DNA of 13,867 nucleotides. It comes from JAHFOW01 sp964370795 (GTDB lineage: Bacteria; Planctomycetota; Brocadiia; Brocadiales; Brocadiaceae). The notes under the pieces are model-generated. The model worked only from the letters and a program-made list of their open reading frames with translations. It had not been told where the DNA came from and searched no databases. Positions within the stretch are counted from its first letter, which is position 1; the number at the start of each line of letters is the position of its first letter. Both the position numbers and the translations under genes were made by a program. This document shows, piece after piece, positions 6,519 to 13,817 of the stretch. Location: contig CAYJME010000075.1 in the NCBI GenBank assembly GCA_964370795.1, forward strand, positions 1-13,867, given 5' to 3'.

Positions 6519-7877
6519 ATGATAGATAATACATACAAAGAACAACTGCAGGCATGGGATAAGATGTACGTCTGGCATCCCTTTACCCAGATGCTGGATT
6601 ATGTCAAAGAAACACCCCTCATTATTGAAGTAGGAAACGGTATCTATCTTAAAGACATTGATGGTAAAGAATACATTGATGGGGTATCGTCCATGTGGTG
6701 CAATATACATGGCCACCGCAAAAAGGAAATTGATGATGCTATAAAATTGCAACTCGACAAGATTGCTCACACCACACTCCTGGGTCCATCTAACTTACCA
6801 GCCATTGAACTTGCCAGCAGGCTCGTTGAAATTGTCCCTCATGGTCTGAACAAGGTATTTTATTCCGATAACGGTTCCACTGCCAATGAAGTTGCATTGA
6901 AGATGGCTATTCAGTACTGGCAACACAGAGGATATAAAGATAAAGTAGAGTTTCTGGCCTTACAATTCGGTTATCATGGAGATACCATCGGGACTATGAG
7001 CGTTGGTGGTGTTGAAATATATCAAAAGGCATTTCGTCCGCTCTATTTCAAAACCCACCTGGCGCCATCACCATATTGCTATCGTTGCCCACTGGAAAAA
7101 CAGGTGGACAGTTGCAATCTGGCGTGTCTCGATAAACTTGAAGATATTCTGAAGGCACATGCACATGCGATTGCAGCCATGATTATGGAACCTCTGGTAC
7201 AGGGGGCCGGCGGTATGATCGTCCATCCACCCGGCTATTTATCAGGCGCGCGCGCCCTCTGTAGAAAATATAATATCATTTTCATTTTGGACGAAGTAAT
7301 GACGGGTTTCGGTCGAACAGGAAAAATGTTCGCCTGTAATCACGAAAACGTTGTCCCTGATATTATGACCTTGTCAAAGGGTATTAATGGCGGTTATATG
7401 CCCCTTGCGGTTACGCTTGCCACGGAAGAGATTTATAATGTCTTTTTAGGAGAATACGCCGAACTCAAGACCTTCTTCCACGGCCATACATACACGGGAA
7501 ATCCCCTGGGTTGTGCGGCCGGGCTGGCCAGTCTGGAACTCTTTGAAAAAGAACGCATTCTGGAAAATTTAGCGCCGAAAATTAACTTTTTACGGGACAA
7601 ACTTAAACAATTTGAATCATTAAAACATGTTGGCAATATAAGACAATGTGGACTCATCGCGGCCATTGAACTTGTTCGTGATAAAGCTACAAAAGAACCA
7701 TATCCCTGGGAAGGGCGGGTGGGAGTTCAAATATGCCTTGAGGCCAGAAAACGCGGTTTGCTTATCAGACCGCTTGGACATATCATGGTAATTATACCCC
7801 CACTGATTATCAAAGAAGATGCGTTAGGCAGGATGCTCAATATTATGTATGAATCTATACGCATGATAACAGGATGA
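6519..7877 (+). CDS. bioA: adenosylmethionine-8-amino-7-oxononanoate aminotransferase (BioA)
   Basis: PLP enzyme of biotin synthesis; it converts 8-amino-7-oxononanoate to 7,8-diaminononanoate using S-adenosylmethionine as amino donor, in the cytoplasm. At 452 residues it has normal length. Visible features are the N-terminal VWHPFTQM (18-25), GVSSMWCNIHGH (55-66), the PLP phosphate region DNGSTANEVALKMA (117-130), ILDEVMTGFGRTG with D258, and the Schiff-base lysine K287 in TLSKGINGGYMPLA. HGHTYTGNPLGCAAGLASLE follows. The cysteine cluster CYRCPLEKQVDSCNLAC (187-203) occurs in many BioA proteins. GAGGAAAC before ATG supports the start. No other bio gene is in the window; it sits between a DUF763 gene and a cytochrome gene with 20- and 16-base gaps. 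Confidence 0.95.
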   Translation: MIDNTYKEQLQAWDKMYVWHPFTQMLDYVKETPLIIEVGNGIYLKDIDGKEYIDGVSSMWCNIHGHRKKEIDDAIKLQLDKIAHTTLLGPSNLPAIELASRLVEIVPHGLNKVFYSDNGSTANEVALKMAIQYWQHRGYKDKVEFLALQFGYHGDTIGTMSVGGVEIYQKAFRPLYFKTHLAPSPYCYRCPLEKQVDSCNLACLDKLEDILKAHAHAIAAMIMEPLVQGAGGMIVHPPGYLSGARALCRKYNIIFILDEVMTGFGRTGKMFACNHENVVPDIMTLSKGINGGYMPLAVTLATEEIYNVFLGEYAELKTFFHGHTYTGNPLGCAAGLASLELFEKERILENLAPKINFLRDKLKQFESLKHVGNIRQCGLIAAIELVRDKATKEPYPWEGRVGVQICLEARKRGLLIRPLGHIMVIIPPLIIKEDALGRMLNIMYESIRMITG

Positions 7878-7893
7878 AAGGAGTAATGACTTT

Positions 7894-9567
7894 ATGCAGA
7901 AAAGGCAGGGTGTAATCAGAAGCACTTATTTGATGGTGATACTTGGGCTCATAGAAGCCGGTATATGTGGTTGCGCTGATTTTAAACAATTACGCCAGGA
8001 AAACCAGAAACTGAGTGAACATGTCTCAAACCTTGAGCAAGAAGTAGCCGAAATGTCAAAGCTGCCCCGTGAGGAAAAAAAGACAGTCCCGGTCATTACA
8101 GCAGCAAATAGAGTTTGTGTCGGATGTCATAAGAATCGTGGACCAGCGCTGGTTATGGAGTGGGAACGATCACGTCATGCACAGTACGGCGTTGGCTGTG
8201 TGGATTGCCACAAGGCTAATCCGGGGGATATTGACGCCTGGCAGCATGTGGGATCTCTGATAGCCACATTAGTTACCCCAAAAGATTGTGCACGATGTCA
8301 TCAACGGGAGTACGAAGAATTTTCCAGGAGTCATCATGCAAAGGCAGGAGAAATCCTTGCGAGTCTGGACAACGTGTTAGCTGAAAAGGTGGCCGGTTTA
8401 CCGAATAACATTGCGGATGCAACGAATGGCTGCTGGCAGTGTCACGGAAGCATGATAAAGTTTCAAAGAGATGCACAGGGGAACATACTGAAAACGGAAA
8501 AAGAGGGAAGGCCGATTTTAGATCCCGATTCATGGCCGAATAGCGGCATGGGGCGTCTGAATCCTGATGGCTCAAAAGGGTCTTGCCATGCCTGTCATTC
8601 TCGACACGCCTTTGAGGCCAGGCTTTCCCGGTCTCCGGAAAATTGCGGTAAATGCCACATGGGTCCTGACCATCCTCAAATAGAGATTTATAACGAATCA
8701 AAACACGGGATTGCCTTTGCTGCAAACCGTAATCGTATGGGGCTTGACAAGGAGGGTGACTGGATTCTTGGAAAGGATTACTCCGCAGCTCCAACATGCG
8801 CCACGTGCCACATCGGCGGCTATATGACCCCGGATGGGGTATATAAAGGCAACAATCATGAGGTAGGAGACCGTATCAGTTGGACACTCCGTCCTGTGGT
8901 AAGTTCAAAGATCAACCTTGTTATTTATGAAGATGGATACAAAGAGGATTACCCTGAAAAGCGCCAGCTTCCTCAGGTTGGTACGGAGGTACAAACCGTT
9001 GAGAAGATATATGAGAATGAAAAACTCGTTAGTAAAACAGTGCCCAGGCGAGTTGTAAAGATCGTGACGTGGAAAGAGCGCCGGGAAAAGATGAAAGGCG
9101 CTTGCCTGAATTGTCATAACGGTACGCATGTGGATAATTTTTACAAACAATTTGACGATTTAGTAGTACTTTATAATGAAAAATTTGCAAAACCGGCTCA
9201 GGCGTTTATGGATGAATTAATCGCCGATGGCGTATTAAATTCCCACGCGCCCTTCGAACACGAAGTACAATGGGTTTTTTGGGAATTGTGGCATCATGAA
9301 GGCCGCAGGGCGCGACATGGTGCGAGTATGATGGGGCCTGACTATACCCACTGGCATGGGATGTATGAGGTGGCAAAGCATTTTTATTTAGAATTTTTAC
9401 CTGCAATTATACAAGCAGCCGAACAGAAGAGTCCGGAAATGAAGTTGAAATATGAGCAGAAAATTGAGGCGATGCTTGCACAGGATGAACATGTGTGGAT
9501 GAAAGGCCTTTCTCCCGAAGAAGCAAAGGCATTACGGGAAGCATATCAAGAACGTTACAATCAATAA
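7894..9567 (+). CDS. HAO-like octaheme cytochrome c with lipid-anchor signal and coiled coil
   Basis: Hydroxylamine-oxidoreductase-family multiheme enzyme, outside the cytoplasm (in anammox cells probably the anammoxosome). In 557 residues there are exactly eight CXXCH motifs (first Cys at 75, 102, 132, 180, 231, 251, 302, 404). The fourth corresponds by order to the catalytic heme of HAO. The C-terminal family segment is intact: KGACLNCHNGTHVDNFYKQF, then MMGPDYTHWHGMYEVAK (479-495). Y484 there is the best candidate for the tyrosine that cross-links the catalytic heme in oxidising members, so hydroxylamine or hydrazine oxidation is favoured over reduction; this needs alignment. Unusually, residues 1-30 end in ICGC (lipobox-like, C27), followed by a heptad-patterned helix (LRQENQKLSEHVSNLEQEV, about 33-51) before the heme domain. 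This suggests a lipid-anchored stalk. AAGGAG supports the start. It is the last gene of the cluster. Confidence 0.92.
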   Translation: MQKRQGVIRSTYLMVILGLIEAGICGCADFKQLRQENQKLSEHVSNLEQEVAEMSKLPREEKKTVPVITAANRVCVGCHKNRGPALVMEWERSRHAQYGVGCVDCHKANPGDIDAWQHVGSLIATLVTPKDCARCHQREYEEFSRSHHAKAGEILASLDNVLAEKVAGLPNNIADATNGCWQCHGSMIKFQRDAQGNILKTEKEGRPILDPDSWPNSGMGRLNPDGSKGSCHACHSRHAFEARLSRSPENCGKCHMGPDHPQIEIYNESKHGIAFAANRNRMGLDKEGDWILGKDYSAAPTCATCHIGGYMTPDGVYKGNNHEVGDRISWTLRPVVSSKINLVIYEDGYKEDYPEKRQLPQVGTEVQTVEKIYENEKLVSKTVPRRVVKIVTWKERREKMKGACLNCHNGTHVDNFYKQFDDLVVLYNEKFAKPAQAFMDELIADGVLNSHAPFEHEVQWVFWELWHHEGRRARHGASMMGPDYTHWHGMYEVAKHFYLEFLPAIIQAAEQKSPEMKLKYEQKIEAMLAQDEHVWMKGLSPEEAKALREAYQERYNQ

Positions 9568-9569
9568 AT

Positions 9570-9601
9570 GACGAATAATAACGAATTCCGTTATTATCGT
9601 C
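9570..9601 (+). terminator. stem-loop terminator of the DUF763-bioA-HAO cluster
   Basis: GACGAATAATAACG (9570-9583) pairs with CGTTATTATCGTC (9589-9601), 13 pairs with one bulged A, around the loop AATTC. It starts two bases after the stop codon and is followed by an AT-rich run ending in TTTT. It is a plausible terminator, though the T tract is interrupted. Confidence 0.6.
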
Positions 9602-9755
9602 AAATATTATTTTCGAGTTTTACGATTTTCTCGCACGCGCTTAGTTTTTGTTTGTTCCCGCACTCTCAGACTGGGTCAAATGAGCAATTTTAGCCTATTC
9701 CGGGACATTTCATCTCATCCCCCTTATCAAGTGGGACTGTTTGTTTAAGAGAGAA

Positions 9756-9915
9756 AGATTGCTTCGCTTCGCTCGCAATGACAGAATAACGAGTTTCTCT
9801 TTGCAATGACAAAGCGCAATGCACAACGACAGGATTCGATGCATCATGATGACATGCTGTGTGCCATCAGGGCGCACGGTCCGCGTCATTGCGAGGGTCT
9901 TTTCCGAAGCAATCT
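9756..9915. repeat. dispersed inverted-repeat element, copy 2 (longer)
   Basis: AGATTGCTTC (9756-9765) with CTCGCAATGACA (9772-9783) on the left is inverted relative to GTCATTGCGAG (9885-9895) with GAAGCAATCT (9906-9915) on the right. A short extra piece, TTGCAATGACA, is at 9801-9811. The words are those of the element at 4697-4781, but the order is inverted and the two arms are about 100 bases apart. The flanks 9602-9755 and 9916-10065 hold no gene or structure that I can support. Confidence 0.7.
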
Positions 9916-10065
9916 CCCTGTTTTCATAACGGAGAATTGATTACGGCTATGTTGCGCTATGGAATGGCTGCTCTGAATCAATTCGATAAATCACAAACTA
10001 TGAACCTTTTGAGTATATCTCTCCACGCCTGAATGGAAATCAAGACAATGAATCTGTCGGGCAAT

Positions 10066-10100
10066 AAAAAAGCGGGTTCAGATGAGAAATCTGAACCCGC
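10066..10100 (-). terminator. rho-independent terminator of the beta-helix surface protein gene
   Basis: On the minus strand a perfect 12-bp stem (GCGGGTTCAGAT, pairing 10089-10100 with 10072-10083) around a five-base loop is followed directly by six T (10071-10066). This is the clearest intrinsic terminator in the window. It lies 54 bases past the stop codon. Confidence 0.88.
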
Positions 10101-10153
10101 ATAGAGATTGAGTTTTATATGGTAACCGCACCCTTGTTAAAAAAACGGTAAAC

Positions 10154-13036
10154 TTATTCAGAAGGAAACGGGTTTCCATTAAGTAAATATCTGATAAATC
10201 CTCCGTTAATATTGCCGGGTATGCTTTCATCCGGAACACCTGCCAAACCATCTGCAATGGCCCAAAGACGGGCAATCTCTGTGCTCAAATCTGCTGTCAT
10301 TTGTAGGGCCAGATACCCCATTGAATCAATTGGTGAAATATTTTTCTCACGAAATACTTCAAAATCGGATTCATCTAATGTTACAATTTTTGTAATCGTA
10401 ATAGCGTCTGTTAATACTTTTAGTGATTTATACACTTTGTTATCAATACCAAATGTTCTTGCAACTGATTTTCCGATATCTATATCCTGCAAATAGGTTT
10501 CTATTATTTCAGAATCTAGATTTTTTTGGTAAGCCTCTATTATTGGATTCCGAAGTTGACTGTCAGAACCTATCTGGCCAAGTACTATTTTTCTTTGTTC
10601 ATATGTTACACCATCTTGACTAGCAAAGTAATTGGCACCTACGATACTTGTTGAGGCAATTTTCGATCTTTGATTTTTGATATAATCGAGTACTTTATTT
10701 AAAGGAAAATTATCGGGAAGTTCATCAGGAATCTCATCCAATAAGAGATTGAATTTTTTATTAATATCTCTTGTAATTTTATGTACATCATAAGTCCAGG
10801 TGAAATCTTTGTAACGATTGTTTGCCAATAAAACACCGGTTCTCTCCGGTATAAGCAAAGGATTTTTAAATTCACTATCGTTTCCGTAAAGCACATTTAT
10901 TATAAAAGTGCGTGTATCTGACCCTCCTGATTCCTTATAAATCGCAAATGCTTTTTCTGCAAGGTTACTCAACTTTGGTCTGAAAATCCTATAGTCATCC
11001 ATGTCTCGGTAAAACCCGAGAATACCTGTAAAAAACCCAAAAGTTGATGCCGCATTATTTGAATCCTTTAGGCCCTGTAATGCTTGCTGCATACGTGACA
11101 AATCTGATGCTAACTGAGCGCTTCCATCTGGCGTAAAAAAGTCAGTTAAATCCATTATTTTGTCAAGGAATGCAAGTACCACCTTTATTGATCCTAAAAA
11201 AGCCCTTATCAATTCCCTCCACCACGGAGTATCTGCATTCATTTCTGCAGCAAGTGTGTATGTTGTTGCAGTGTCTTCTATGCGTATATCAATTATGCGT
11301 GATAATTGACTTTTAAGCTGTTTTATTGCCTCCTTAAGTGGTATGGAGCTATTTACTTTTATAGTAGTAAAAGATAATTCATTACCATACGTAGTTCCCG
11401 CATTATTCTGGGCAACAATCCTGTAATAATATGTAGTTTCTGGCGATAGATTCGTAATTGAGTTTGTTATCTTCCTGTCTTTATTTCCGTTTACTGTTTT
11501 CTGAGGTGTGGAATTACTATAGGGTTCCCCACTCTTTATGTCATATTCGAACCATACCTTTGTTTGTTGTCCTTTGGCATTGACAATACCATTCAGCGTT
11601 GCAAAGTTTGATGTAATATTTGTGGCAGGCTTTGTTATTGCCTTGGGCGGGAATGTCCCTGTTGTGGACACGGCGACATGCTGTTCATCCGCAAACCAGC
11701 TTTCGTTGCCGTTGGTCTGGTTGTCGTTGACGATGGTTTTAGGGTCGTCTTTCTCGGCTAAGTATTGGTTGTCGTATGCCGTAACGGTGACGTAGTATTC
11801 GCCGGTGGAAAGACCGGTGATCGTGTAATTTGTCTGATTGCCTACATCAGCCGAATTTGCATAAGGAAAGCCGGAAGTGGTATTCCAGTAGACTTTATAA
11901 CCTGTGGTGTCTGCCTCCGGGTTTGCATTCCAGCTTAGAGAAATCCGACCATTGCCCGGCGTGGCAGTTAAACCAGTCGGTGGAGAGATGGGGGCATCGG
12001 TGCTGATGGCAGTATCGTAATTGAAGTAATTCACAATGTCATAGGATGCATCGTCGCCAAAGTCGTGAATCTTATCCGCAATCTCATCTTCATTAGAAGT
12101 GCCCCACCAGTTATATTGGGCATCAAGCCAACCGTACTGTCCCTTGGGATTGCCGTACCAGAGTTCGTAGGTAGTGTTATCGCTAAAAATATTGTTATAG
12201 TTGAAAGTAGGGGGTGTGCCAACAATAAATACAGCGGAGTTATTATCATTGGCGGCTTTATTGTTGGTTATAGTATTGTATTTAAAATCTTTTTTTGCAT
12301 TATAGCAATATAACGATGCGGAATTTCCTATGAGGCTATTGTAGGAGATGTTTGTTTCACCGATACCATAGTAATTGGATTCGTTATAAATAAAAATACT
12401 TCCACCAATGTCAGATGTGTTGTTACCAATAATGTTATTAACTATGTTAGTTGTGCCAGAACGTGCAGTATAAGTAGAAATGCCACCACCTGCATTGGAT
12501 GCAGTGTTATTATGTACGATATTGCCAGAAAAGTTAGTCGTAGTATTATCCGCTGTCTGAATATATATACCACCTGAAGTATTGTTGCTTATGATATTGT
12601 TTGATATGTTAGATGTACCATTACCACCATAATAACCATAATTATAAATTGCGGCTCCAACTCCAATATTGTTATTAATAGTATTATTGGAAATATCAAT
12701 AGTCCCATAACTAAATATATAAATACCATCAGGAGTATTTTTACTAATGGTACTATTTAAAATGCTCGTTGTGCCGCCATATGAAATTGAAATATTTATG
12801 CCACTTTCACCGTTGTTTGTAGCTGTATTATTGCTGACGTTCGTGTTGGCTATTATAAGCGTGCTGGATAAATTCCAACCACTAATACCCGAAGCGGAGT
12901 TGTTTTGTATGGTGCAATAGTTGATAAAGGGGTGGGCATTTTCCAGCCTTACAGCGCCATTGTTATTAACGCTGGTACTGCCTGCATACTCAACGATGCA
13001 GTGTTCTAAGATAGAGCCCGGCTGTGTAGTCGCCAT
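10154..13036 (-). CDS. main part of a beta-helix/fibronectin surface protein (frameshifted from its N-terminus)
   Basis: This frame is open back to 13183, but true homologous sequence starts near 13022, where it continues the N-terminal fragment after a one-base frameshift. Numbering from the codon at 13183, residues 55-390 are an asparagine-rich right-handed parallel beta-helix with repeated units such as ISNNTINNN and IVNNIIGNNTSD, ending in the typical YNWWGT. Fibronectin type III-like domains follow at about 400-471 and 515-607 (TTYYYRIVAQNNAGTTYG). Residues 612-1009 are a mainly helical region that I do not recognise, with a hydrophobic helix at 656-676. The combined protein would have about 1070 residues, be exported and probably act at the surface. 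Base composition changes sharply along the gene. As sequenced the gene is broken; a sequence error is possible. A strong terminator follows. Confidence 0.8.
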   Translation of the reverse strand: MATTQPGSILEHCIVEYAGSTSVNNNGAVRLENAHPFINYCTIQNNSASGISGWNLSSTLIIANTNVSNNTATNNGESGINISISYGGTTSILNSTISKNTPDGIYIFSYGTIDISNNTINNNIGVGAAIYNYGYYGGNGTSNISNNIISNNTSGGIYIQTADNTTTNFSGNIVHNNTASNAGGGISTYTARSGTTNIVNNIIGNNTSDIGGSIFIYNESNYYGIGETNISYNSLIGNSASLYCYNAKKDFKYNTITNNKAANDNNSAVFIVGTPPTFNYNNIFSDNTTYELWYGNPKGQYGWLDAQYNWWGTSNEDEIADKIHDFGDDASYDIVNYFNYDTAISTDAPISPPTGLTATPGNGRISLSWNANPEADTTGYKVYWNTTSGFPYANSADVGNQTNYTITGLSTGEYYVTVTAYDNQYLAEKDDPKTIVNDNQTNGNESWFADEQHVAVSTTGTFPPKAITKPATNITSNFATLNGIVNAKGQQTKVWFEYDIKSGEPYSNSTPQKTVNGNKDRKITNSITNLSPETTYYYRIVAQNNAGTTYGNELSFTTIKVNSSIPLKEAIKQLKSQLSRIIDIRIEDTATTYTLAAEMNADTPWWRELIRAFLGSIKVVLAFLDKIMDLTDFFTPDGSAQLASDLSRMQQALQGLKDSNNAASTFGFFTGILGFYRDMDDYRIFRPKLSNLAEKAFAIYKESGGSDTRTFIINVLYGNDSEFKNPLLIPERTGVLLANNRYKDFTWTYDVHKITRDINKKFNLLLDEIPDELPDNFPLNKVLDYIKNQRSKIASTSIVGANYFASQDGVTYEQRKIVLGQIGSDSQLRNPIIEAYQKNLDSEIIETYLQDIDIGKSVARTFGIDNKVYKSLKVLTDAITITKIVTLDESDFEVFREKNISPIDSMGYLALQMTADLSTEIARLWAIADGLAGVPDESIPGNINGGFIRYLLNGNPFPSE

Positions 13037-13370
13037 AATCATCATATACGGCGTCTGTGCTTGAATCGCTGAAAAAGATATATCCCCAATTATCAGATGC
13101 ATTTCTGGTGAAGGTGATTTTTTCGTCTGGTGTGCCTCTGGCGATGAGTGTGCCATAAATATCAAGCGCCTTGTCTTTATCAAATTTTACGATAACCCCC
13201 GGTTCTATGGTAAGCGTCACACCACTAAAAACAATGATACTATCTGTTATGATATAAGGGCTTTCTGTCTTTTTCCATGTGGTGTTGGAGCCTATAATTT
13301 TCTTTGATTCTACGGCATCGCTGTTTTTAACAACGCCGAGGACAGCGACCATTAACATACATACATACAT
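12990..13370 (-). CDS. N-terminal fragment of the beta-helix surface protein, with signal peptide
   Basis: The useful part reads from the signal peptide to about residue 116. It starts MYVCMLMVAVLGVVKNSDA, then has a conserved beta-helix entry (SGVTLTIEPGVIVKFDKDKA, about 48-67) and LDIYGTLIARGTPDEKITFT (68-87), typical of extracellular parallel beta-helix proteins. After GDYT the frame runs into ten unrelated residues and stops; the next frame continues with PGSILEHCIVEYAG. The ATG at 13370 has no ribosome-binding site and gives a signal peptide without positive charge. The ATG at 13395-13393 has GGAAGGG upstream and encodes MKVKMLCM, a proper n-region, but is one base out of frame with the current ATGT repeat number. 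Removing one repeat unit would join them. Confidence 0.75.
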   Translation of the reverse strand: MYVCMLMVAVLGVVKNSDAVESKKIIGSNTTWKKTESPYIITDSIIVFSGVTLTIEPGVIVKFDKDKALDIYGTLIARGTPDEKITFTRNASDNWGYIFFSDSSTDAVYDDYGDYTAGLYLRTLHR

Positions 13371-13376
13371 ACATAC
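13355..13376 (-). repeat. tetranucleotide microsatellite (ATGT)5 in the signal-peptide codons
   Basis: The plus strand shows five perfect ACAT units (13355-13374) plus a partial AC, which is ATGT on the coding strand. It lies between the well-placed start codon (13395) and the hydrophobic core of the signal peptide. The distance from that ATG to the in-frame codon at 13370 is 25 bases, one more than a multiple of three. Four or seven units would put the start in frame; five or six would not. Every three units encode the four residues MYVC, hydrophobic and tolerable in a signal peptide. Confidence 0.9.
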
Positions 13377-13436
13377 ACAACATCTTTACCTTCATGTTCA
13401 ACCCTTCCTTATCTTTCTGTAAATAGAAGATGTTTA

Positions 13437-13511
13437 GTAGGGGCGAAGCATTTACTGATATTAAATTTGAATGCAATCTTATATCCTGGACAGCAAATGC
13501 TTCGCCCCTAC
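13437..13511. repeat. 75-bp element with perfect 17-bp terminal inverted repeats
   Basis: GTAGGGGCGAAGCATTT (13437-13453) and AAATGCTTCGCCCCTAC (13495-13511) are exact reverse complements around a 41-base AT-rich centre. The element sits between the predicted promoter and start codon of the surface protein gene, so it is transcribed as part of its leader. The size and the tips suggest a miniature inverted-repeat element; no clear target duplication is visible. Confidence 0.8.
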
Positions 13512-13534
13512 AACAATGATAAACAAGTCAGCAT

Positions 13535-13575
13535 ATTATCAAAAATTTAAAATATTGTCTGTGAGGCAGATCACA
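13535..13575 (-). promoter_or_regulatory. CRP/FNR-family site and class II-type promoter for the surface protein gene
   Basis: TGTGA-GGCAGA-TCACA (13560-13575) is an exact match to the CRP consensus palindrome TGTGA-N6-TCACA. Reading on the minus strand, GATAAT (13540-13535) is a good -10 box and the -35 position (CACAGA) is poor. Transcription from about 13527 would place the operator centre near -41, the class II spacing at which CRP-type activators replace a weak -35. The leader to ATG 13395 would be about 130 bases. The regulator is not in the window; an FNR/NtcA-type relative is equally possible. Confidence 0.55.
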
Positions 13576-13579
13576 ATTT

Positions 13580-13609
13580 TTGAAAATAATTTGTAAGTTG
13601 TTGTATTAT
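13580..13609 (+). promoter_or_regulatory. possible divergent plus-strand promoter
   Basis: TTGAAA (13580-13585) and TATTAT (13604-13609) are separated by 18 bases. It points rightward, away from the surface protein gene and beside the TGTGA/TCACA site. A frame from ATG 13646 (MKSCDLLLKM...) stays open to the window end for 74 codons, but it runs through repeat-like sequence and has no good ribosome-binding site, so I do not call a gene there. Confidence 0.3.
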
Positions 13610-13673
13610 AAATGTATATAATTTAGTAAATATTTTATTTTTTTGATGAAATCGTGCGATTTGTTATTGAAGA

Positions 13674-13817
13674 TGCCTTGCACAGCTACGCCGCAACCAA
13701 ATCTCCTGAGGAAAGCAAGGCAGAAGTATTTCCTCGGAAAAAAACACTCGTTCGCATCTCAGCAGTAACCAAATCTCCGTCCCCAATTATCTCGCTCTTG
13801 AGGAGGACAGGGCAAGA
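13674..13817. repeat. repeat-rich sequence at the right edge
   Basis: AACCAAATCTCC occurs twice in the same direction (13695-13706, 13766-13777). Short inverted pairs lie around it: TGCCTTGC/GCAAGGCA (13674 and 13714), GAGGAAA/TTTCCTC (13708 and 13729) and CTCTTG/CAAGAG (13794 and 13812). It looks like a degenerate dispersed repeat of the kind found between genes in this genome. The rest of 13610-13867 shows nothing else that I can support. Confidence 0.5.

Noticed and set aside
8273..8797. Long minus-strand open frame (174 codons) inside the HAO-like gene
   Set aside because: It lies wholly antisense to a gene with eight conserved heme motifs; its product has no recognisable domain or start signal.
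13037..13183. Upstream extension of the main surface-protein frame
   Set aside because: The residues read there (MIKTRRLIFMAHSSPEAHQT onward) are the out-of-frame translation of the N-terminal fragment, which has the conserved beta-helix pattern in the other frame.
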